Source: Marinobacter subterrani (lineage in GTDB: Bacteria > Pseudomonadota > Gammaproteobacteria > Pseudomonadales > Oleiphilaceae). Taken from it: 64,000 nt of DNA. Positions 1-9,527 of this stretch are shown here, piece after piece. The notes below the pieces were generated by a model, which was given only the letters and a program-made list of their open reading frames with translations, searched no databases and was not told the DNA's origin. The DNA lies in NCBI RefSeq assembly GCF_001045555.1, contig NZ_LFBU01000001.1, forward strand, positions 1,488,001 to 1,552,000. The letters run 5' to 3'. Every line of letters begins with the position of its first letter. Position 1 is the first letter of the stretch. Both the position numbers and the translations under genes were made by a program.

Positions 1-792
1 CAGGGTGGGATGCACCCGAAGCTCAATGCCCTCGTCCCGACGACGGGCGATACCCAGGTGCTTGATGCGATAGCCCAGCAGTTCGGCATGAGCGATATCG
101 TACGGCGTGATCTTTGAAATCCCCTCAGTGTAGGCTTTTTCAAACTGCAGGGGCACACCAAAGCCGGCCGAGGCAAGAATCGTCAGCTTGTGGGCGGCAT
201 CAATACCTTCAACATCAAAGGTCGGGTCTGCTTCGGCGTAGCCCAGGTCCTGAGCCTCCCTGAGCACTTCCGCAAACTCGCGCCCGGCGCGCATTTCGGT
301 GAGGATGTAATTGCCTGTGCCGTTGATAATACCGGCAATCCAGTCAATCCGGTTCGCCGCCATACCTTCACGCACGGCCTTGATAACCGGAATACCGCCG
401 GCAACACCGGCTTCATAGGCAACCACGACACCTGCCTGCTCGGCAGCCTCAAAAATTTCGTTGCCATGAACGGCAATCAGGGCCTTGTTGGCCGTTACAA
501 CGTGCTTGCCATTGCGGATGGCCGCCAGCACCAGCTCGCGGGCAGCATCGTAGCCGCCGATAAGCTCCACGACGATATCCACCCCCGGGTCGTTCACCAC
601 GTCATAAATGTCGGTGCTGAAGGGTACGTCTCCGAGATCCATGTCTTCGCGGGCCCGGCGACTGGCGATCCGGGTAATCCGGATGTTGCAGCCGGCCCGG
701 CCGGCAATGAGCCTGGCATTCCGGGTCAAGACATTAAAGGTACCGCCGCCGACGGTTCCCAGTCCGCAGATTCCGACACTGACGTCTTTCAA
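1..792 (-). CDS. hom: Homoserine dehydrogenase (N-terminal 264 residues; rest lies beyond the window)
   Basis: NAD(P)H-dependent reduction of aspartate semialdehyde to homoserine, the branch point to threonine and methionine. The visible part has the Rossmann nucleotide-binding motif GICGLGTVGGG near residues 7-17, the conserved ANKALIA segment, and the family signature region with GVAGGIPVIKA and INGTGNYILTEM. No ATG fits the N terminus. A TTG codon at 790-792 lies a few bases after a purine-rich GAGGTGAGAG stretch, and the protein then starts as expected for the family. The 3' end is cut by the window edge, not by a mutation. It is followed in the genome by dsbC and xerD upstream, the order known from Pseudomonas. 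The separate (non-aspartokinase-fused) form is usual in this group. Identity is confident; the TTG start is moderately sure. Confidence 0.95.
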   Translation of the reverse strand, partial: MKDVSVGICGLGTVGGGTFNVLTRNARLIAGRAGCNIRITRIASRRAREDMDLGDVPFSTDIYDVVNDPGVDIVVELIGGYDAARELVLAAIRNGKHVVTANKALIAVHGNEIFEAAEQAGVVVAYEAGVAGGIPVIKAVREGMAANRIDWIAGIINGTGNYILTEMRAGREFAEVLREAQDLGYAEADPTFDVEGIDAAHKLTILASAGFGVPLQFEKAYTEGISKITPYDIAHAELLGYRIKHLGIARRRDEGIELRVHPTL

Positions 793-937
793 ACTCTCAC
801 CTCTGATCCCGAAGGGGTGCTGATGAATTGCAATAAGGGGGGATAGTATACCGATTCAGGACCCACTGAATAAGCCCTGAACCGGAACCAACTCAAATAC
901 CGGAAATTTCCGCCAGTGGCGTCGACAGAAACTGCAG

Positions 938-1681
938 TCAGAGCAGTCCGAGGCCTTCCGCCAGACGCTGCGCCGGGACATAACCACGGATCATGGTACC
1001 ATCTTCGAGCACAATGGCAGGTGTTCCGGTGACCCCGACCTGCCCGCCAAGTCGGTACTGTTCCAGAACCGGATTTTCGCAGGTGACCGGCTCAATGCTC
1101 TTGCCCGCCTTGGCTGCCGTCATGGCTGCCTGCTGATCGTCAGAGCACCAAACCGATTCGTATTTGCTGAATGACGGTGTGTTCGGGCCCGAGCGTGGAA
1201 AGGCGTAGTACTTGACGGTAATGCCATAGTCATTGAGCTTGGACACTTCCGCGTGAAGCTTCCGGCAATACGGACAATCGATATCGGTAAAGACACTGAC
1301 GACCGCCTTCTCGTTTTTTGCCGGAAAACTGATCGCACCCTCGACGCCAAACTCGGCCAGCGCTGCCTTGCGGGCCTCCGCGCGGGCCGCTTCAGTAACG
1401 TTCGCAATGCCCTGGTCCGTAACCTTCAGCAGATCACCAGTCATCAGGTACTGGCCATCCTTGGTCGCATAAATGGTTTCGCCGTTATTGCTCTGCACTT
1501 GATAGAGGCCTTTCGCCTCGGATTCCTTCACCGAAATCACCTTGAGGCCCGGCACCACGCTGCTGAGGCGCTCGGCAATCCGGTCCTCCACCTCGCCGGC
1601 GCTGGCGCTGACAGCGCCGGCCAGACCGGCAAAAACACCCAGCACCATGACAAGTCGATTGATATTCATTCTGGCAAACAT
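938..1681 (-). CDS. dsbC: Thiol:disulfide interchange protein DsbC (periplasmic disulfide isomerase)
   Basis: A 247-residue exported protein that reshuffles wrong disulfide bonds in the periplasm and is kept reduced by DsbD. An N-terminal hydrophobic segment ending near SASA gives a signal peptide of about 28 residues. The N-terminal dimerisation region follows, then the thioredoxin fold with the active-site CPYC motif in DIDCPYCRKLH. A cis-proline loop (TGTPAIV) is present near the C terminus. The ATG at 1679-1681 has an AGGAAA ribosome site just upstream; an ATG four codons later is possible. It lies between hom and xerD on the same strand, with about 125-145 bases on each side, so it may have its own promoter. 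Confidence 0.95.
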   Translation of the reverse strand: MFARMNINRLVMVLGVFAGLAGAVSASAGEVEDRIAERLSSVVPGLKVISVKESEAKGLYQVQSNNGETIYATKDGQYLMTGDLLKVTDQGIANVTEAARAEARKAALAEFGVEGAISFPAKNEKAVVSVFTDIDCPYCRKLHAEVSKLNDYGITVKYYAFPRSGPNTPSFSKYESVWCSDDQQAAMTAAKAGKSIEPVTCENPVLEQYRLGGQVGVTGTPAIVLEDGTMIRGYVPAQRLAEGLGLL

Positions 1682-1807
1682 ATTGTTTCCTGTAGCAGGT
1701 TAAATAACCCGGGCAGTATTGTCACAGGCCGGGGGTCAAATCAATGCGACATCCGCGAACGGCGAAAGTTCATCCCGCACCCCGCCAACACCCGGCGGCA
1801 AAGGCAC

Positions 1808-2716
1808 TCAGCCGCGCGGATGATGCGCCTGATGCAGCGACTGAAGCCTCTGGCGGGCCACATGCGTATAAATCTGGGTGGTCGACAGGTCCGAATGGCC
1901 GAGCAGCATCTGCACAACCCGCAGGTCCGCGCCATGATTCAGAAGGTGGGTGGCAAACGCATGCCTGAGTGTGTGAGGAGAGAGGTGCTTGCGGATACCC
2001 ACTCGCACAGCGTAGTGCCGGATTCTGTGCCAGAAGGTCTGGCGCGTCATCGCCGCGGCCCGGTTACCCGGAAACAGGGCATCACAGGATCGGCCTTTGA
2101 GAAGTTCCGGGCGCCCTTCCTTCATATACCGTAACAACCAGTCCGCGGCTTCCTCACCCAGAGGAACGAGGCGCTCTTTGTCTCCCTTGCCGGTAATCCT
2201 CACCACACCCTGGCGCAGATTCACCTGATCAACCCGCAGCTCCGTCAGCTCGGACACCCGCAGGCCGCAACCGTAGAGAATCTCCAGCATGGCCCTGTCA
2301 CGAAGCTCAATGGCAATAGCGGGGTCTGGCTCCGACAACAGGGCGTCAACCTCCTCTTCGGTCAGGGAATCCGGGAGGCGCCGCGGCAACCGGGGGCTGT
2401 CAATCCGCAGGGTCGGGTCCTCGGAAATCACACCTTCCCGCAGCAAAAACCGGTAGAACCTCCGGAGCCCTGAAAGACGCCTTGCCGCCGTCGAGCTCTT
2501 GATACCGTCTGCAAGCCCGCGGGACATCCAGGCCAGGAGGTCGGTTCTGCTAACGTCCGTCAGCATCGGGCGACCCGGCCGGCCCTCCAGCCATCCGGAC
2601 AAGCTTAACAGATCGCTTCGGTATGCCTGCCTTGTCTTCTCGCCAAGCCCGTCTTCGAGCCAGATGGCATCGACAAACCGGGCGACCACTGATTCGTCTT
2701 CGGATCTCACGCCCAA
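1808..2716 (-). CDS. xerD: Site-specific tyrosine recombinase XerD
   Basis: Resolves chromosome dimers at dif together with XerC at the septum. The 302-residue length is normal. The N-terminal SAM-like DNA-binding half covers about residues 10-95. The catalytic half carries the tyrosine-recombinase residues: Arg in GCGLRVSEL, Lys in GKGDKER, HTLRH (His248, Arg251), GHSDLSTTQ (His274) and the nucleophile Tyr283 in IYTHV. Position next to dsbC and hom is the arrangement known in Pseudomonas and supports XerD over XerC. A terminator separates it from the upstream rplS operon, so it is probably transcribed independently. Confidence 0.95.
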   Translation of the reverse strand: MGVRSEDESVVARFVDAIWLEDGLGEKTRQAYRSDLLSLSGWLEGRPGRPMLTDVSRTDLLAWMSRGLADGIKSSTAARRLSGLRRFYRFLLREGVISEDPTLRIDSPRLPRRLPDSLTEEEVDALLSEPDPAIAIELRDRAMLEILYGCGLRVSELTELRVDQVNLRQGVVRITGKGDKERLVPLGEEAADWLLRYMKEGRPELLKGRSCDALFPGNRAAAMTRQTFWHRIRHYAVRVGIRKHLSPHTLRHAFATHLLNHGADLRVVQMLLGHSDLSTTQIYTHVARQRLQSLHQAHHPRG

Positions 2717-2774
2717 GCCCTCAAGCTGAGACTAACCGACAGCAGGCCCTTCGGACCGCCGGATCATTACCCAC

Positions 2775-2803
2775 AAAAAAGGCAGCCATGGGCTGCCTTT
2801 TTT
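2775..2803 (-). terminator. Intrinsic terminator of the rpsP-rimM-trmD-rplS operon
   Basis: A GGCAGCC/GGCTGCC stem with a 3-base loop, flanked by six A on one side and six T on the other. Because of this symmetry it can work on both strands. It lies 25 bases after the rplS stop on the minus strand and ahead of xerD. Confidence 0.85.
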
Positions 2804-2827
2804 GCCTGGTGTTCAGCAAAACGCTGA

Positions 2828-3184
2828 TCAGCCGAGCTTTTCCTTGATACGAGCTGCCTTGCCAGACAGGTCGCGCAGGTAGTAAAGCTTGGCCTGGCGT
2901 ACGTCACCACGACGCTTCACGCTGATGCTGTCGATCAGCTTGGAGAAGCTCTGGAAAGTACGCTCAACACCCACACCGTAAGAAATCTTACGAACGGTGA
3001 AAGAGGAGTTCATGCCGCGGTTACGCTTGCCGATAACAACACCTTCGAACGCCTGCAGACGCTCACGGTTACCCTCGGTTACGCGAACCTGGACAACCAC
3101 GGTATCGCCCGGCGCAAAAGCTGGGATTTCCTTGGTCATCTGTTCTGCTTCAAGTTGACTGATGATGTTGTTCTTGCCGCTCAT
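2828..3184 (-). CDS. rplS: 50S ribosomal protein bL19
   Basis: A 118-residue ribosomal protein located at the 30S-50S interface. It shows the family core [14 protein letters not shown], the basic segment [26 protein letters not shown], and the C-terminal [15 protein letters not shown]. The open frame continues 17 codons upstream, but the ATG at 3182-3184 is preceded by AGGAG at ideal spacing and gives the normal length and N terminus (MSGKNNII). Last gene of the rpsP-rimM-trmD-rplS operon; 37 bases separate it from trmD. Confidence 0.97.
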   Translation of the reverse strand: MSGKNNIISQLEAEQMTKEIPAFAPGDTVVVQVRVTEGNRERLQAFEGVVIGKRNRGMNSSFTVRKISYGVGVERTFQSFSKLIDSISVKRRGDVRQAKLYYLRDLSGKAARIKEKLG

Positions 3185-3221
3185 CGTAATGCTCCTGATA
3201 CCCAATCTGTTAATGCCCTGA

Positions 3222-3968
3222 TCATTCAGAGGCACCCGGTTCGTTCAAAATCTCTTCCAGCAACTGACGCTCTTCATCCGTAAACACCCGCTTTTCAAGC
3301 AGGTCGGGGCGCCGTTGCCGGGTTCGCCTCAGCGACTGCTTGAGTCGCCAACGCCGGATCTGATCATGGTGACCGCCCAATAAAACATCCGGCACCGCCA
3401 GGCCTTCGTAAACCTCGGGCCGGGTGTAGTGCGGACAATCCAGCAAACCGTCAGCAAAAGAATCCTGCTCTGCCGACTGCGCATGACCCAGCGCTCCGGG
3501 GATGAGGCGAGTAACCGCATCAATGACAGCCATAGCCGCCAGTTCGCCACCGGAAAGAACAAAATCACCCAGTGACACTTCCCGATCGACTTCTGTCGCA
3601 ATCAGGCGCTCATCAACACCTTCGTAACGGCCTGCCACGAGGATCAGCCGCTCTTCTGCCACCAAAGACTCGACCACAGACTGGTTCAGTGTCTCGCCCT
3701 GCGGCGACAGATAAACCACACAGGCCTTGCCCGGCGCTGCTTCCCGTGCCGCGCTGATGGCATCCCTCAGGGGCTGAATTTTCATCAGCATTCCCGGGCC
3801 ACCACCATAGGGCCGGTCATCCACGGTACGGTGCCGGTCATGGGTGTAATCACGGGGATTCCAGCTCCTGAACGCCAGAAGTCCGTCCCGAACCGCTCTA
3901 CCCGTGACTCCGTGCTCTGTTACCGCACTGAACATTTCCGGGAACAGACTGACTGCGCCAATCCACAC
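3222..3968 (-). CDS. trmD: tRNA (guanine-N1)-methyltransferase TrmD
   Basis: Uses S-adenosylmethionine to methylate G37 next to the anticodon in tRNAs, which prevents +1 frameshifting. The protein is 248 residues, normal for the family. It shows the N terminus [13 protein letters not shown], the [13 protein letters not shown] block, and the trefoil-knot cofactor site with [10 protein letters not shown] and [14 protein letters not shown]. The C-terminal domain has [19 protein letters not shown]. It starts 3 bases after rimM ends, so translation of the two is likely coupled. Confidence 0.97.
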   Translation of the reverse strand: MWIGAVSLFPEMFSAVTEHGVTGRAVRDGLLAFRSWNPRDYTHDRHRTVDDRPYGGGPGMLMKIQPLRDAISAAREAAPGKACVVYLSPQGETLNQSVVESLVAEERLILVAGRYEGVDERLIATEVDREVSLGDFVLSGGELAAMAVIDAVTRLIPGALGHAQSAEQDSFADGLLDCPHYTRPEVYEGLAVPDVLLGGHHDQIRRWRLKQSLRRTRQRRPDLLEKRVFTDEERQLLEEILNEPGASE

Positions 3969-3971
3969 CCG

Positions 3972-4499
3972 TTAGAACTCCGGATCCCAGTCTACAACCA
4001 TGCGCTGTGCGGCCAGGTCAACCGACAGAACCACCTGGTCCGGAAGGTACGGTATCAGGCGCTCACGCTGGTCGATGGAGCTGGCAGTTGCCTGCACCAC
4101 CAGAACATCGTTTGCCCCGGTTTCTATCAGATGGTGCACTTTACCAAGACACTCATCTTCAACCGTGAAAACTTCGAGACCTTCCAGTTGGAACCAGTAA
4201 AACTCCCCTTCAGGAAGCTCCGGCAACTCGGCCCTGGAAACCATCACCTCGGCGCCGCAGTACGTGCGCGCGAGATCACGATCATCAATTCCTTTCAGCC
4301 TGACGACGATAGCCTGCCCCTGGCGGCGACCCTCTTCAAGCCTGGCCGGAATACGCTTGCCATCCAGGGCCAGCGTCCAGTCCGGATAGTTCAGTATTCC
4401 TTCCTTGGGATCTGTGTAGGAGAAGACTTTCAGCCACCCCTTGACCCCAAACACCGAGGTAATCCGGCCGATCACAGTTTCCTGCGAATTCTGTGTCAT
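3972..4499 (-). CDS. rimM: Ribosome maturation factor RimM
   Basis: Assists late assembly of the 30S head domain and binds ribosomal protein uS19. The 175 residues carry the N-terminal RimM barrel (VIGRITSVFGVKGWLKV, about 9-25) and the C-terminal PRC-type barrel with EGEFYWFQLEGLEVF and LIPYLPDQVV. It is the second gene of the rpsP operon, between rpsP (27 bases upstream) and trmD (3 bases downstream). Confidence 0.96.
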   Translation of the reverse strand: MTQNSQETVIGRITSVFGVKGWLKVFSYTDPKEGILNYPDWTLALDGKRIPARLEEGRRQGQAIVVRLKGIDDRDLARTYCGAEVMVSRAELPELPEGEFYWFQLEGLEVFTVEDECLGKVHHLIETGANDVLVVQATASSIDQRERLIPYLPDQVVLSVDLAAQRMVVDWDPEF

Positions 4500-4526
4500 G
4501 CCACAAACCCCGGTGTCAGTACTGAG

Positions 4527-4766
4527 TTACTCAGCAGCCTTCAGCAGCTGGGCAACACGATCGCTGGTCTGTGCGCCCTGGCCCAGCCAGAACTCAACAC
4601 GATCGCGATCAACGCGCAGACGCTCTTCCTGACCGCGCGCGATCGGGTTGAAGAAGCCTACACGCTCAATGAAACGACCGTCGCGGGATTTGCGGCTGTC
4701 GGTGACTGTCAGATGGTAGAACGGGCGCTTCTTGGAGCCGCCGCGAGCCAAACGGATTGTTACCAT
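4527..4766 (-). CDS. rpsP: 30S ribosomal protein bS16
   Basis: A 79-residue 30S protein needed for early subunit assembly. It begins [26 protein letters not shown], the family consensus, and continues [14 protein letters not shown]. First gene of the rpsP-rimM-trmD-rplS operon. The 163 bases between it and ffh should hold the operon promoter; I could not pick out a convincing -35/-10 pair there. Confidence 0.97.
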   Translation of the reverse strand: MVTIRLARGGSKKRPFYHLTVTDSRKSRDGRFIERVGFFNPIARGQEERLRVDRDRVEFWLGQGAQTSDRVAQLLKAAE

Positions 4767-4880
4767 TTAACCAATATCCTGTTCTGTTGTACGAACTTTG
4801 TACGATTCGCGCCTGCTGATGACCAGCTGGCACGAAGACCCATACTCGAAAGGGGCGCTATTCTATGCTAAATCAACGCC

Positions 4881-4920
4881 AAAGAAAACAGGAAAACAGG
4901 TTGTTTCCCAGTTTTCCCTG
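4881..4920 (-). terminator. Probable terminator downstream of ffh
   Basis: After the ffh stop the minus strand reads a CAGG(G)AAAAC arm at 4911-4920 and a GTTTTCCTG arm at 4889-4897 (one bulged base, 13-base loop), followed by TTTTCTTT. The stem is AT-rich, so strength is doubtful. Confidence 0.45.
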
Positions 4921-4929
4921 TAAGGCTTT

Positions 4930-6318
4930 TTACATACGACCAAATGGAGGCATGCCACCACCACCACCGCCCGGGGGCATCATGCCACCCAGGCCGCGCA
5001 TCATATTCGCCATGCCGCCCTTTTTGCCAAACTTTTTCATCATTTTCTGCATTTGCTTGTGCTGTTTCAGCAAGCGATTGACGTCCTGGATCTGTGTGCC
5101 CGAGCCGCTGGCAATACGGCGCTTGCGGGAATTGTTGATGACATCCGGGTAGCGGCGCTCCTTTGGCGTCATCGAGCAGATGATGGCCTCCATCTGCCCC
5201 ATGGACTTGTCATTGACCTGCTGCTGGGCCACCTGGGCCATCTGCCCCATGCCCGGAAGCTTGTCGAGCAGACCACCAATACCGCCCATACTCTTCATTT
5301 GCTGCAACTGATCCCGGAAATCCTCGAGATCAAAGCTTTTGCCCTTCTTGATCTTCTTGCTGAGTTTCTGGGCCTTCTTCTGATCCAGCTTGCGCTCCGC
5401 CTCCTCTATGAGGGAAAGCACATCGCCCATACCGAGAATCCGGGAGGCGACCCGGTCCGGGTAAAACGGCTCCAGGGCATCGGACTTCTCGCCCACGCCC
5501 AGGAACTTGATCGGCTTACCGGTAATGTGGCGGACCGACAGGGCCGCACCGCCCCTGGCATCGCCATCGGTTTTGGTCAGCACCACGCCCGTCAACGGCA
5601 AAGCGTCATTGAAGGCCTTGGCCGTGTTGGCCGCATCCTGGCCGGTCATGGCATCAACCACAAACAGGGTTTCCACCGGATTGACGGCTTTGTGCAGCCG
5701 GCCAATCTCACCCATCATCTGCTCGTCGACATGGAGGCGGCCGGCGGTATCAAGAATGACCACATCGATGTGCTTCTTACGGGCAGCCGCAATCGCGCCT
5801 TCGGCAATAGCAACCGGATCCTGATCCGCGGTACTCGGGAAAAACTCGACACCAACTTCACCGGCCAGGGTCTCCAACTGGCGAATCGCGGCCGGGCGGT
5901 ATACGTCGGCACTGACAACCAGCACAGACTTTTTCTGGCGCTCCTTGAGGAAACGGGAAAGCTTGGCAACCGTGGTTGTCTTACCGGCACCCTGCAGGCC
6001 GGCCATCATGATCACCGCCGGCGGCTGCACGCTCAGGTTGAGGGATTCGTTGCCCGCACCCATCACCCGCTCAAGCTCCTGCTGAACGACCTTGATAAAC
6101 ACCTGGCCCGGGGTCAGGCTGCGCTGCACCTCCTGCCCGATCGCACGCGCGCGCACTCCCTCGACAAAATCCTTCACCACTGGCAGGGCAACATCCGCCT
6201 CCAGCAGGGCCATTCGCACCTCTCTGAGGGTGTCCTTTATATTGTCATCGGTAAGGCGCGCCTGGCCGGAGATCTTGCGCAGACTGCCGGAAAGTCGATC
6301 TTGGAGGTTCTCAAACAT
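4930..6318 (-). CDS. ffh: Signal recognition particle protein Ffh (SRP54)
   Basis: GTPase that, with 4.5S RNA, binds signal sequences on nascent chains and docks with FtsY at the inner membrane. Of 462 residues, the N-terminal helical domain starts MFENLQDRLSGSLRKI, and the NG domain has the P-loop GLQGAGKTTT, DTAGRLH, TKTDGDARGG and the closing GVGEKSDALEPF. The M domain follows with MGQMEAII and a methionine/glycine-rich tail. The frame extends 17 codons further upstream, but the ATG at 6316-6318 gives the conserved N terminus. It is divergent from the CcsA-like gene, as in Pseudomonas. Confidence 0.96.
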   Translation of the reverse strand: MFENLQDRLSGSLRKISGQARLTDDNIKDTLREVRMALLEADVALPVVKDFVEGVRARAIGQEVQRSLTPGQVFIKVVQQELERVMGAGNESLNLSVQPPAVIMMAGLQGAGKTTTVAKLSRFLKERQKKSVLVVSADVYRPAAIRQLETLAGEVGVEFFPSTADQDPVAIAEGAIAAARKKHIDVVILDTAGRLHVDEQMMGEIGRLHKAVNPVETLFVVDAMTGQDAANTAKAFNDALPLTGVVLTKTDGDARGGAALSVRHITGKPIKFLGVGEKSDALEPFYPDRVASRILGMGDVLSLIEEAERKLDQKKAQKLSKKIKKGKSFDLEDFRDQLQQMKSMGGIGGLLDKLPGMGQMAQVAQQQVNDKSMGQMEAIICSMTPKERRYPDVINNSRKRRIASGSGTQIQDVNRLLKQHKQMQKMMKKFGKKGGMANMMRGLGGMMPPGGGGGGMPPFGRM

Positions 6319-6501
6319 GTTGCTCTTCCGTACCCCGGATAAATTGAGTGCCCGAACCAGGGAAGCCACCAGTGGCTCCTTGATTCCAGTTGCATAATCG
6401 CGACATTATAACCAGACTATCGCCCTGAAACGACCAGCCCGGTCAAATCGGCTGCCGCCAACGCCGATCCCCCAGTCAGAACAGTGGTTAATAAGGAAGT
6501 C

Positions 6502-7308
6502 ATGGGAACGCTGATTCTCGCGGTCACCTCTCTTTTTCTGTACAGCGTTGGTACTGCGCTGCAAGCCCTGCATTTCAGGGGGCGGGTTGAAAGCAATCTC
6601 GCCATCACCACGCTTATTGGCCTGCTTGCACTGACCAGCCATGGACTCCTCATCGCCCAGACCGTTCACCACGACGGAGGCTTTGATTTCAGCTTCTTCA
6701 AAAGCTCAGTACTGATTTCCTGGCTTATCGCGTTCCTTCTGCTCGGCCTCAATCTGAAAAAGCCGGTTCAGAATCTGTTCCTGGGCGTGTACCCGCTGGC
6801 CGGGCTCACGATTGTCATGGTGCTGATCGTCCATGGCCCTTCCCGACTGGTCTCGGACCAGAGCTATGGCATGCTCTCCCATATCGCCTTGTCGGTGACA
6901 GCCTACAGCCTGTTTACACTCGCGGCTATCCAGGCGGTGCTTCTGTATTTCCAGAACCGCCAGTTAAAGCACAATTACAACAGCCTCCTGGTACGCAACC
7001 TGCCTCCGCTGCAGACCATGGAGTCGCTGCTGTTCGAAATGGTCTGGGCCGGCGTAGTCCTGCTTATTCTGGCGATCATAACCGGCGCCCTCTTTGTCGA
7101 AGACCTTTTCGCCCAGAATCTCGCCCATAAAACCCTGTTCTCGATACTCTCCCTGATGGTCTTTGTGGCGCTCCTGGTCGGCCGGTATACCAAAGGCTGG
7201 CGCGGCATCACGGCCAGCCGCTGGACCCTGGCCGGCTGCGCACTGCTGATGCTGGCATTCTATGGCAGCAAGTTCGTTCTGGAACTGATTTTCCAGAGAG
7301 GCGGCTAG
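6502..7308 (+). CDS. CcsA-family cytochrome c assembly membrane protein (YpjD type)
   Basis: An integral membrane protein of 268 residues with about eight hydrophobic segments. The family shares the fold of CcsA/CcmC heme-handling proteins; members of this sub-branch beside ffh are conserved in Pseudomonas but their exact role is not settled. Conserved family features visible are the SYGMLSHIALSVTAYSLFTLAA block near residues 120-145 (His in a membrane helix) and FSILSLMVFVALLVGR near the end. The ATG at 6502 is chosen because AAGGAAG lies just upstream; an in-frame GTG six codons earlier is less likely. Divergent from ffh, and probably in one transcript with the transporter gene 84 bases downstream. 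Confidence 0.85.
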   Translation: MGTLILAVTSLFLYSVGTALQALHFRGRVESNLAITTLIGLLALTSHGLLIAQTVHHDGGFDFSFFKSSVLISWLIAFLLLGLNLKKPVQNLFLGVYPLAGLTIVMVLIVHGPSRLVSDQSYGMLSHIALSVTAYSLFTLAAIQAVLLYFQNRQLKHNYNSLLVRNLPPLQTMESLLFEMVWAGVVLLILAIITGALFVEDLFAQNLAHKTLFSILSLMVFVALLVGRYTKGWRGITASRWTLAGCALLMLAFYGSKFVLELIFQRGG

Positions 7309-7392
7309 AGCCACCGCCCACGCAGACCTGTTGACACAGCCACCCCCACACCCTATTTTCGCTACTTGTCTGCAATATAAGGACGTTATCTT

Positions 7393-8676
7393 TTGAACGA
7401 AACATCGCTTACCGCGCTGTTTATTCTTCTTGTCGGACTGATCCTGCTTTCCGCTTTCTTTTCCAGCTCGGAAACAGGGATGATGTCCCTCAATCGTTAC
7501 CGCCTCAAGCATATGGCCAAAACCGGCCATAAAGGCGCCAAACGTGCCCAGGACCTGCTGAAGCGGACAGACCAGCTGATCGGAATCATTCTGATCGGCA
7601 ACAACTTCGTCAATATCTTCGCCTCATCGATTGCCACGGTTATTGCAATACGCGTCTGGGGCGACGCCGGCATCGCGATCGCCACAGTCCTGCTGACCAT
7701 CGTAATCCTGATCTTTGCCGAGGTGACCCCGAAATCGCTGGCTGCCCTGTTTCCCGAGAAAATTGCGTTTCCCGCCAGCCACATTCTCGGGCCACTGCTG
7801 AAGATCCTTTACCCCTTTGTATGGGCTGTGAACCTGTTTACCGGGGGCATACTGAAGCTGCTCGGGGTTTCGGCGGCAGACGCCGCCAGTGACCACCTCA
7901 GCCGGGAGGAGCTCAGGACCCTGGTCAATGAGGCCGGCGCACTGATTCCCGCCAAGCACAAAGACATGCTGGTGAGCATTCTTGATCTGGAAAAAGTGAC
8001 GGTCAATGACATCATGGTGCCCCGTAACGAAGTGATCGGCATCGACCTGGAAGACGACACCGACACCATTCTTCGCCAGCTCCGCAGCAGCCAGCATACC
8101 CGGATGCCGGTCTACAAAGGTGACATCAACAACATCCAGGGCATTCTGCACCTGCGGAGCGTGTCCAAGCTGCTCCAGCATGATGAGATCAACAAGGCCA
8201 TGATCATGCAACTGTGCCAGGAACCCTATTTCATCCCGGAAAGCACGCCACTGAATACCCAACTGATCAACTTCCAGAAAGGCCGGCGCAGGTTTGGCGT
8301 GGTGGTCGACGAGTACGGTGATGTTCTTGGCCTGGCGACACTGGAGGACATACTGGAAGAGATCGTCGGTGACTTCACCACCGATTATGCAGCCACCAGC
8401 CCGGACATCATCCCCCAGGACAACGGCACCTTTATCATTGACGGCACGGCGGCAGTGCGCACCATCAACAAGACCCTGGGCTGGAAGTTGCCCACGGACG
8501 GACCGAAAACCCTCAACGGCCTGATTACCGAAACCCTGGAAAATATTCCGGACACCAACGTCTGCCTGAAAGTCAGCGGCCACCGTGTGGAAGTGTTGCA
8601 GATCAAGGACAATGTCGTGAAGGCCGCTATTGTGCACCCGAAAAAGCGCAAAAAGCGCGCACTTTCGCTGAGCTGA
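7393..8676 (+). CDS. CNNM/HlyC-CorC family membrane transporter (DUF21-CBS-CorC_HlyC)
   Basis: A 427-residue membrane protein of the CorB/CorC family, linked to Mg2+/Co2+ handling in other bacteria. The DUF21 domain fills residues 1-180 with four hydrophobic segments and the conserved FFSSSETGMMSLN and FAEVTPKSLAALFPE motifs. Two CBS repeats follow (VPRNEVIGIDLEDD and EPYFIPESTPLNTQL), then the C-terminal CorC_HlyC domain with DEYGDVLGLATLEDILEEIVG. Start is TTG at 7393, with AAGGA 9 bases upstream; no ATG fits. Basic tail KKRKKRA. The exact substrate cannot be read from sequence. Confidence 0.9.
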   Translation: MNETSLTALFILLVGLILLSAFFSSSETGMMSLNRYRLKHMAKTGHKGAKRAQDLLKRTDQLIGIILIGNNFVNIFASSIATVIAIRVWGDAGIAIATVLLTIVILIFAEVTPKSLAALFPEKIAFPASHILGPLLKILYPFVWAVNLFTGGILKLLGVSAADAASDHLSREELRTLVNEAGALIPAKHKDMLVSILDLEKVTVNDIMVPRNEVIGIDLEDDTDTILRQLRSSQHTRMPVYKGDINNIQGILHLRSVSKLLQHDEINKAMIMQLCQEPYFIPESTPLNTQLINFQKGRRRFGVVVDEYGDVLGLATLEDILEEIVGDFTTDYAATSPDIIPQDNGTFIIDGTAAVRTINKTLGWKLPTDGPKTLNGLITETLENIPDTNVCLKVSGHRVEVLQIKDNVVKAAIVHPKKRKKRALSLS

Positions 8677-8848
8677 ATGGATCCGGCACCCGGCCTTTTC
8701 TTATCACCGCTCCTTCCGCCATAGACGCTTCCGCTATAGCCACGCCTCCTGTTGGAAGATCAAAGTTTAACCAGCCGCTTGACCGCCACCAACCCGGCAC
8801 CAACACTGAAGATGCGTGCGACACAAAATAACCACAAGGAATGCATCC

Positions 8849-9451
8849 ATGAGCCTGACTCATAGTTTTGGCCTGCTTGCCCACCCGGATCGGGAATGGG
8901 AAGCGATCCGTAATGAATCCGAATCCGTCACAAGACTCTACGCCGGCCATATATTGTTGCTGGCACTGATACCGGCCGTCGCCGGCTTCTACGGCACTTC
9001 CCAGGTGGGCTGGCAAATAGGTGACGGCCAGATCACCCGGCTCTCTGTTGGCAGTGCATTGCAGCTATCGGTACTCTTTTACGCCGCGATGCTCGCGGGC
9101 ATCTTTGTGCTGGGCAAGTTCATCGATTTCTTTGCTGCCACCTACGATGCGGTTGAGCGGACACCCAGGGGCGTTGCCCTGGCTGCCTACACATCGACTC
9201 CTATTTTCCTGATCGGGGTAATTGCGGCTTACCCGAACATCTGGGTCAATATGCTGGCCGGTCTCGCGGCTGCCGCCTACGCTGTCTATCTGCTCTACGA
9301 AGGGCTGCCCATACTGATGAAAATCCCGGAAGACCGTGGATTCATGTTTGCGTCCGCGGTGCTTACGGTTGGGCTGGTGATGTTTGTCGCATTACTGGCC
9401 ATCAGCGTGGTTATCTGGAGCATGGGTATCGGCCCTGTCTACGTGAGCTGA
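8849..9451 (+). CDS. Yip1-family (DUF1282-type) membrane protein
   Basis: A 200-residue inner-membrane protein with five or so hydrophobic stretches. The N terminus SLTHSFGLLAHPDREWEAIRNE is the typical cytoplasmic motif of this family, which is named after a yeast Golgi protein but has no proven role in bacteria. The ATG at 8849 follows AAGGA by 8 bases. It lies 172 bases after the CorC-type gene with no clear terminator between, so it may be an independent unit. Identity to family is good; function unknown. Confidence 0.8.
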   Translation: MSLTHSFGLLAHPDREWEAIRNESESVTRLYAGHILLLALIPAVAGFYGTSQVGWQIGDGQITRLSVGSALQLSVLFYAAMLAGIFVLGKFIDFFAATYDAVERTPRGVALAAYTSTPIFLIGVIAAYPNIWVNMLAGLAAAAYAVYLLYEGLPILMKIPEDRGFMFASAVLTVGLVMFVALLAISVVIWSMGIGPVYVS

Positions 9452-9527
9452 ACGCAATTTCTTTCGCCGGGTCAGCAACCTGCATGTAGGTGCCCTGAGG
9501 GACACCCCATATTTTGTGATTTCGGTC

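Noticed and set aside
183..846. Two overlapping frames opposite hom
   Set aside because: Both are antisense to a clear homoserine dehydrogenase, with no ribosome site or domain.
4767..4929. Clear -35/-10 promoter for the rpsP operon in the gap before ffh
   Set aside because: Only weak TTGATT and TAGAAT-like words at wrong spacing were found, so no promoter is called.
6092..6397. Plus-strand frame over the start of ffh
   Set aside because: Antisense to the conserved NG domain start of Ffh, which fixes the real strand.
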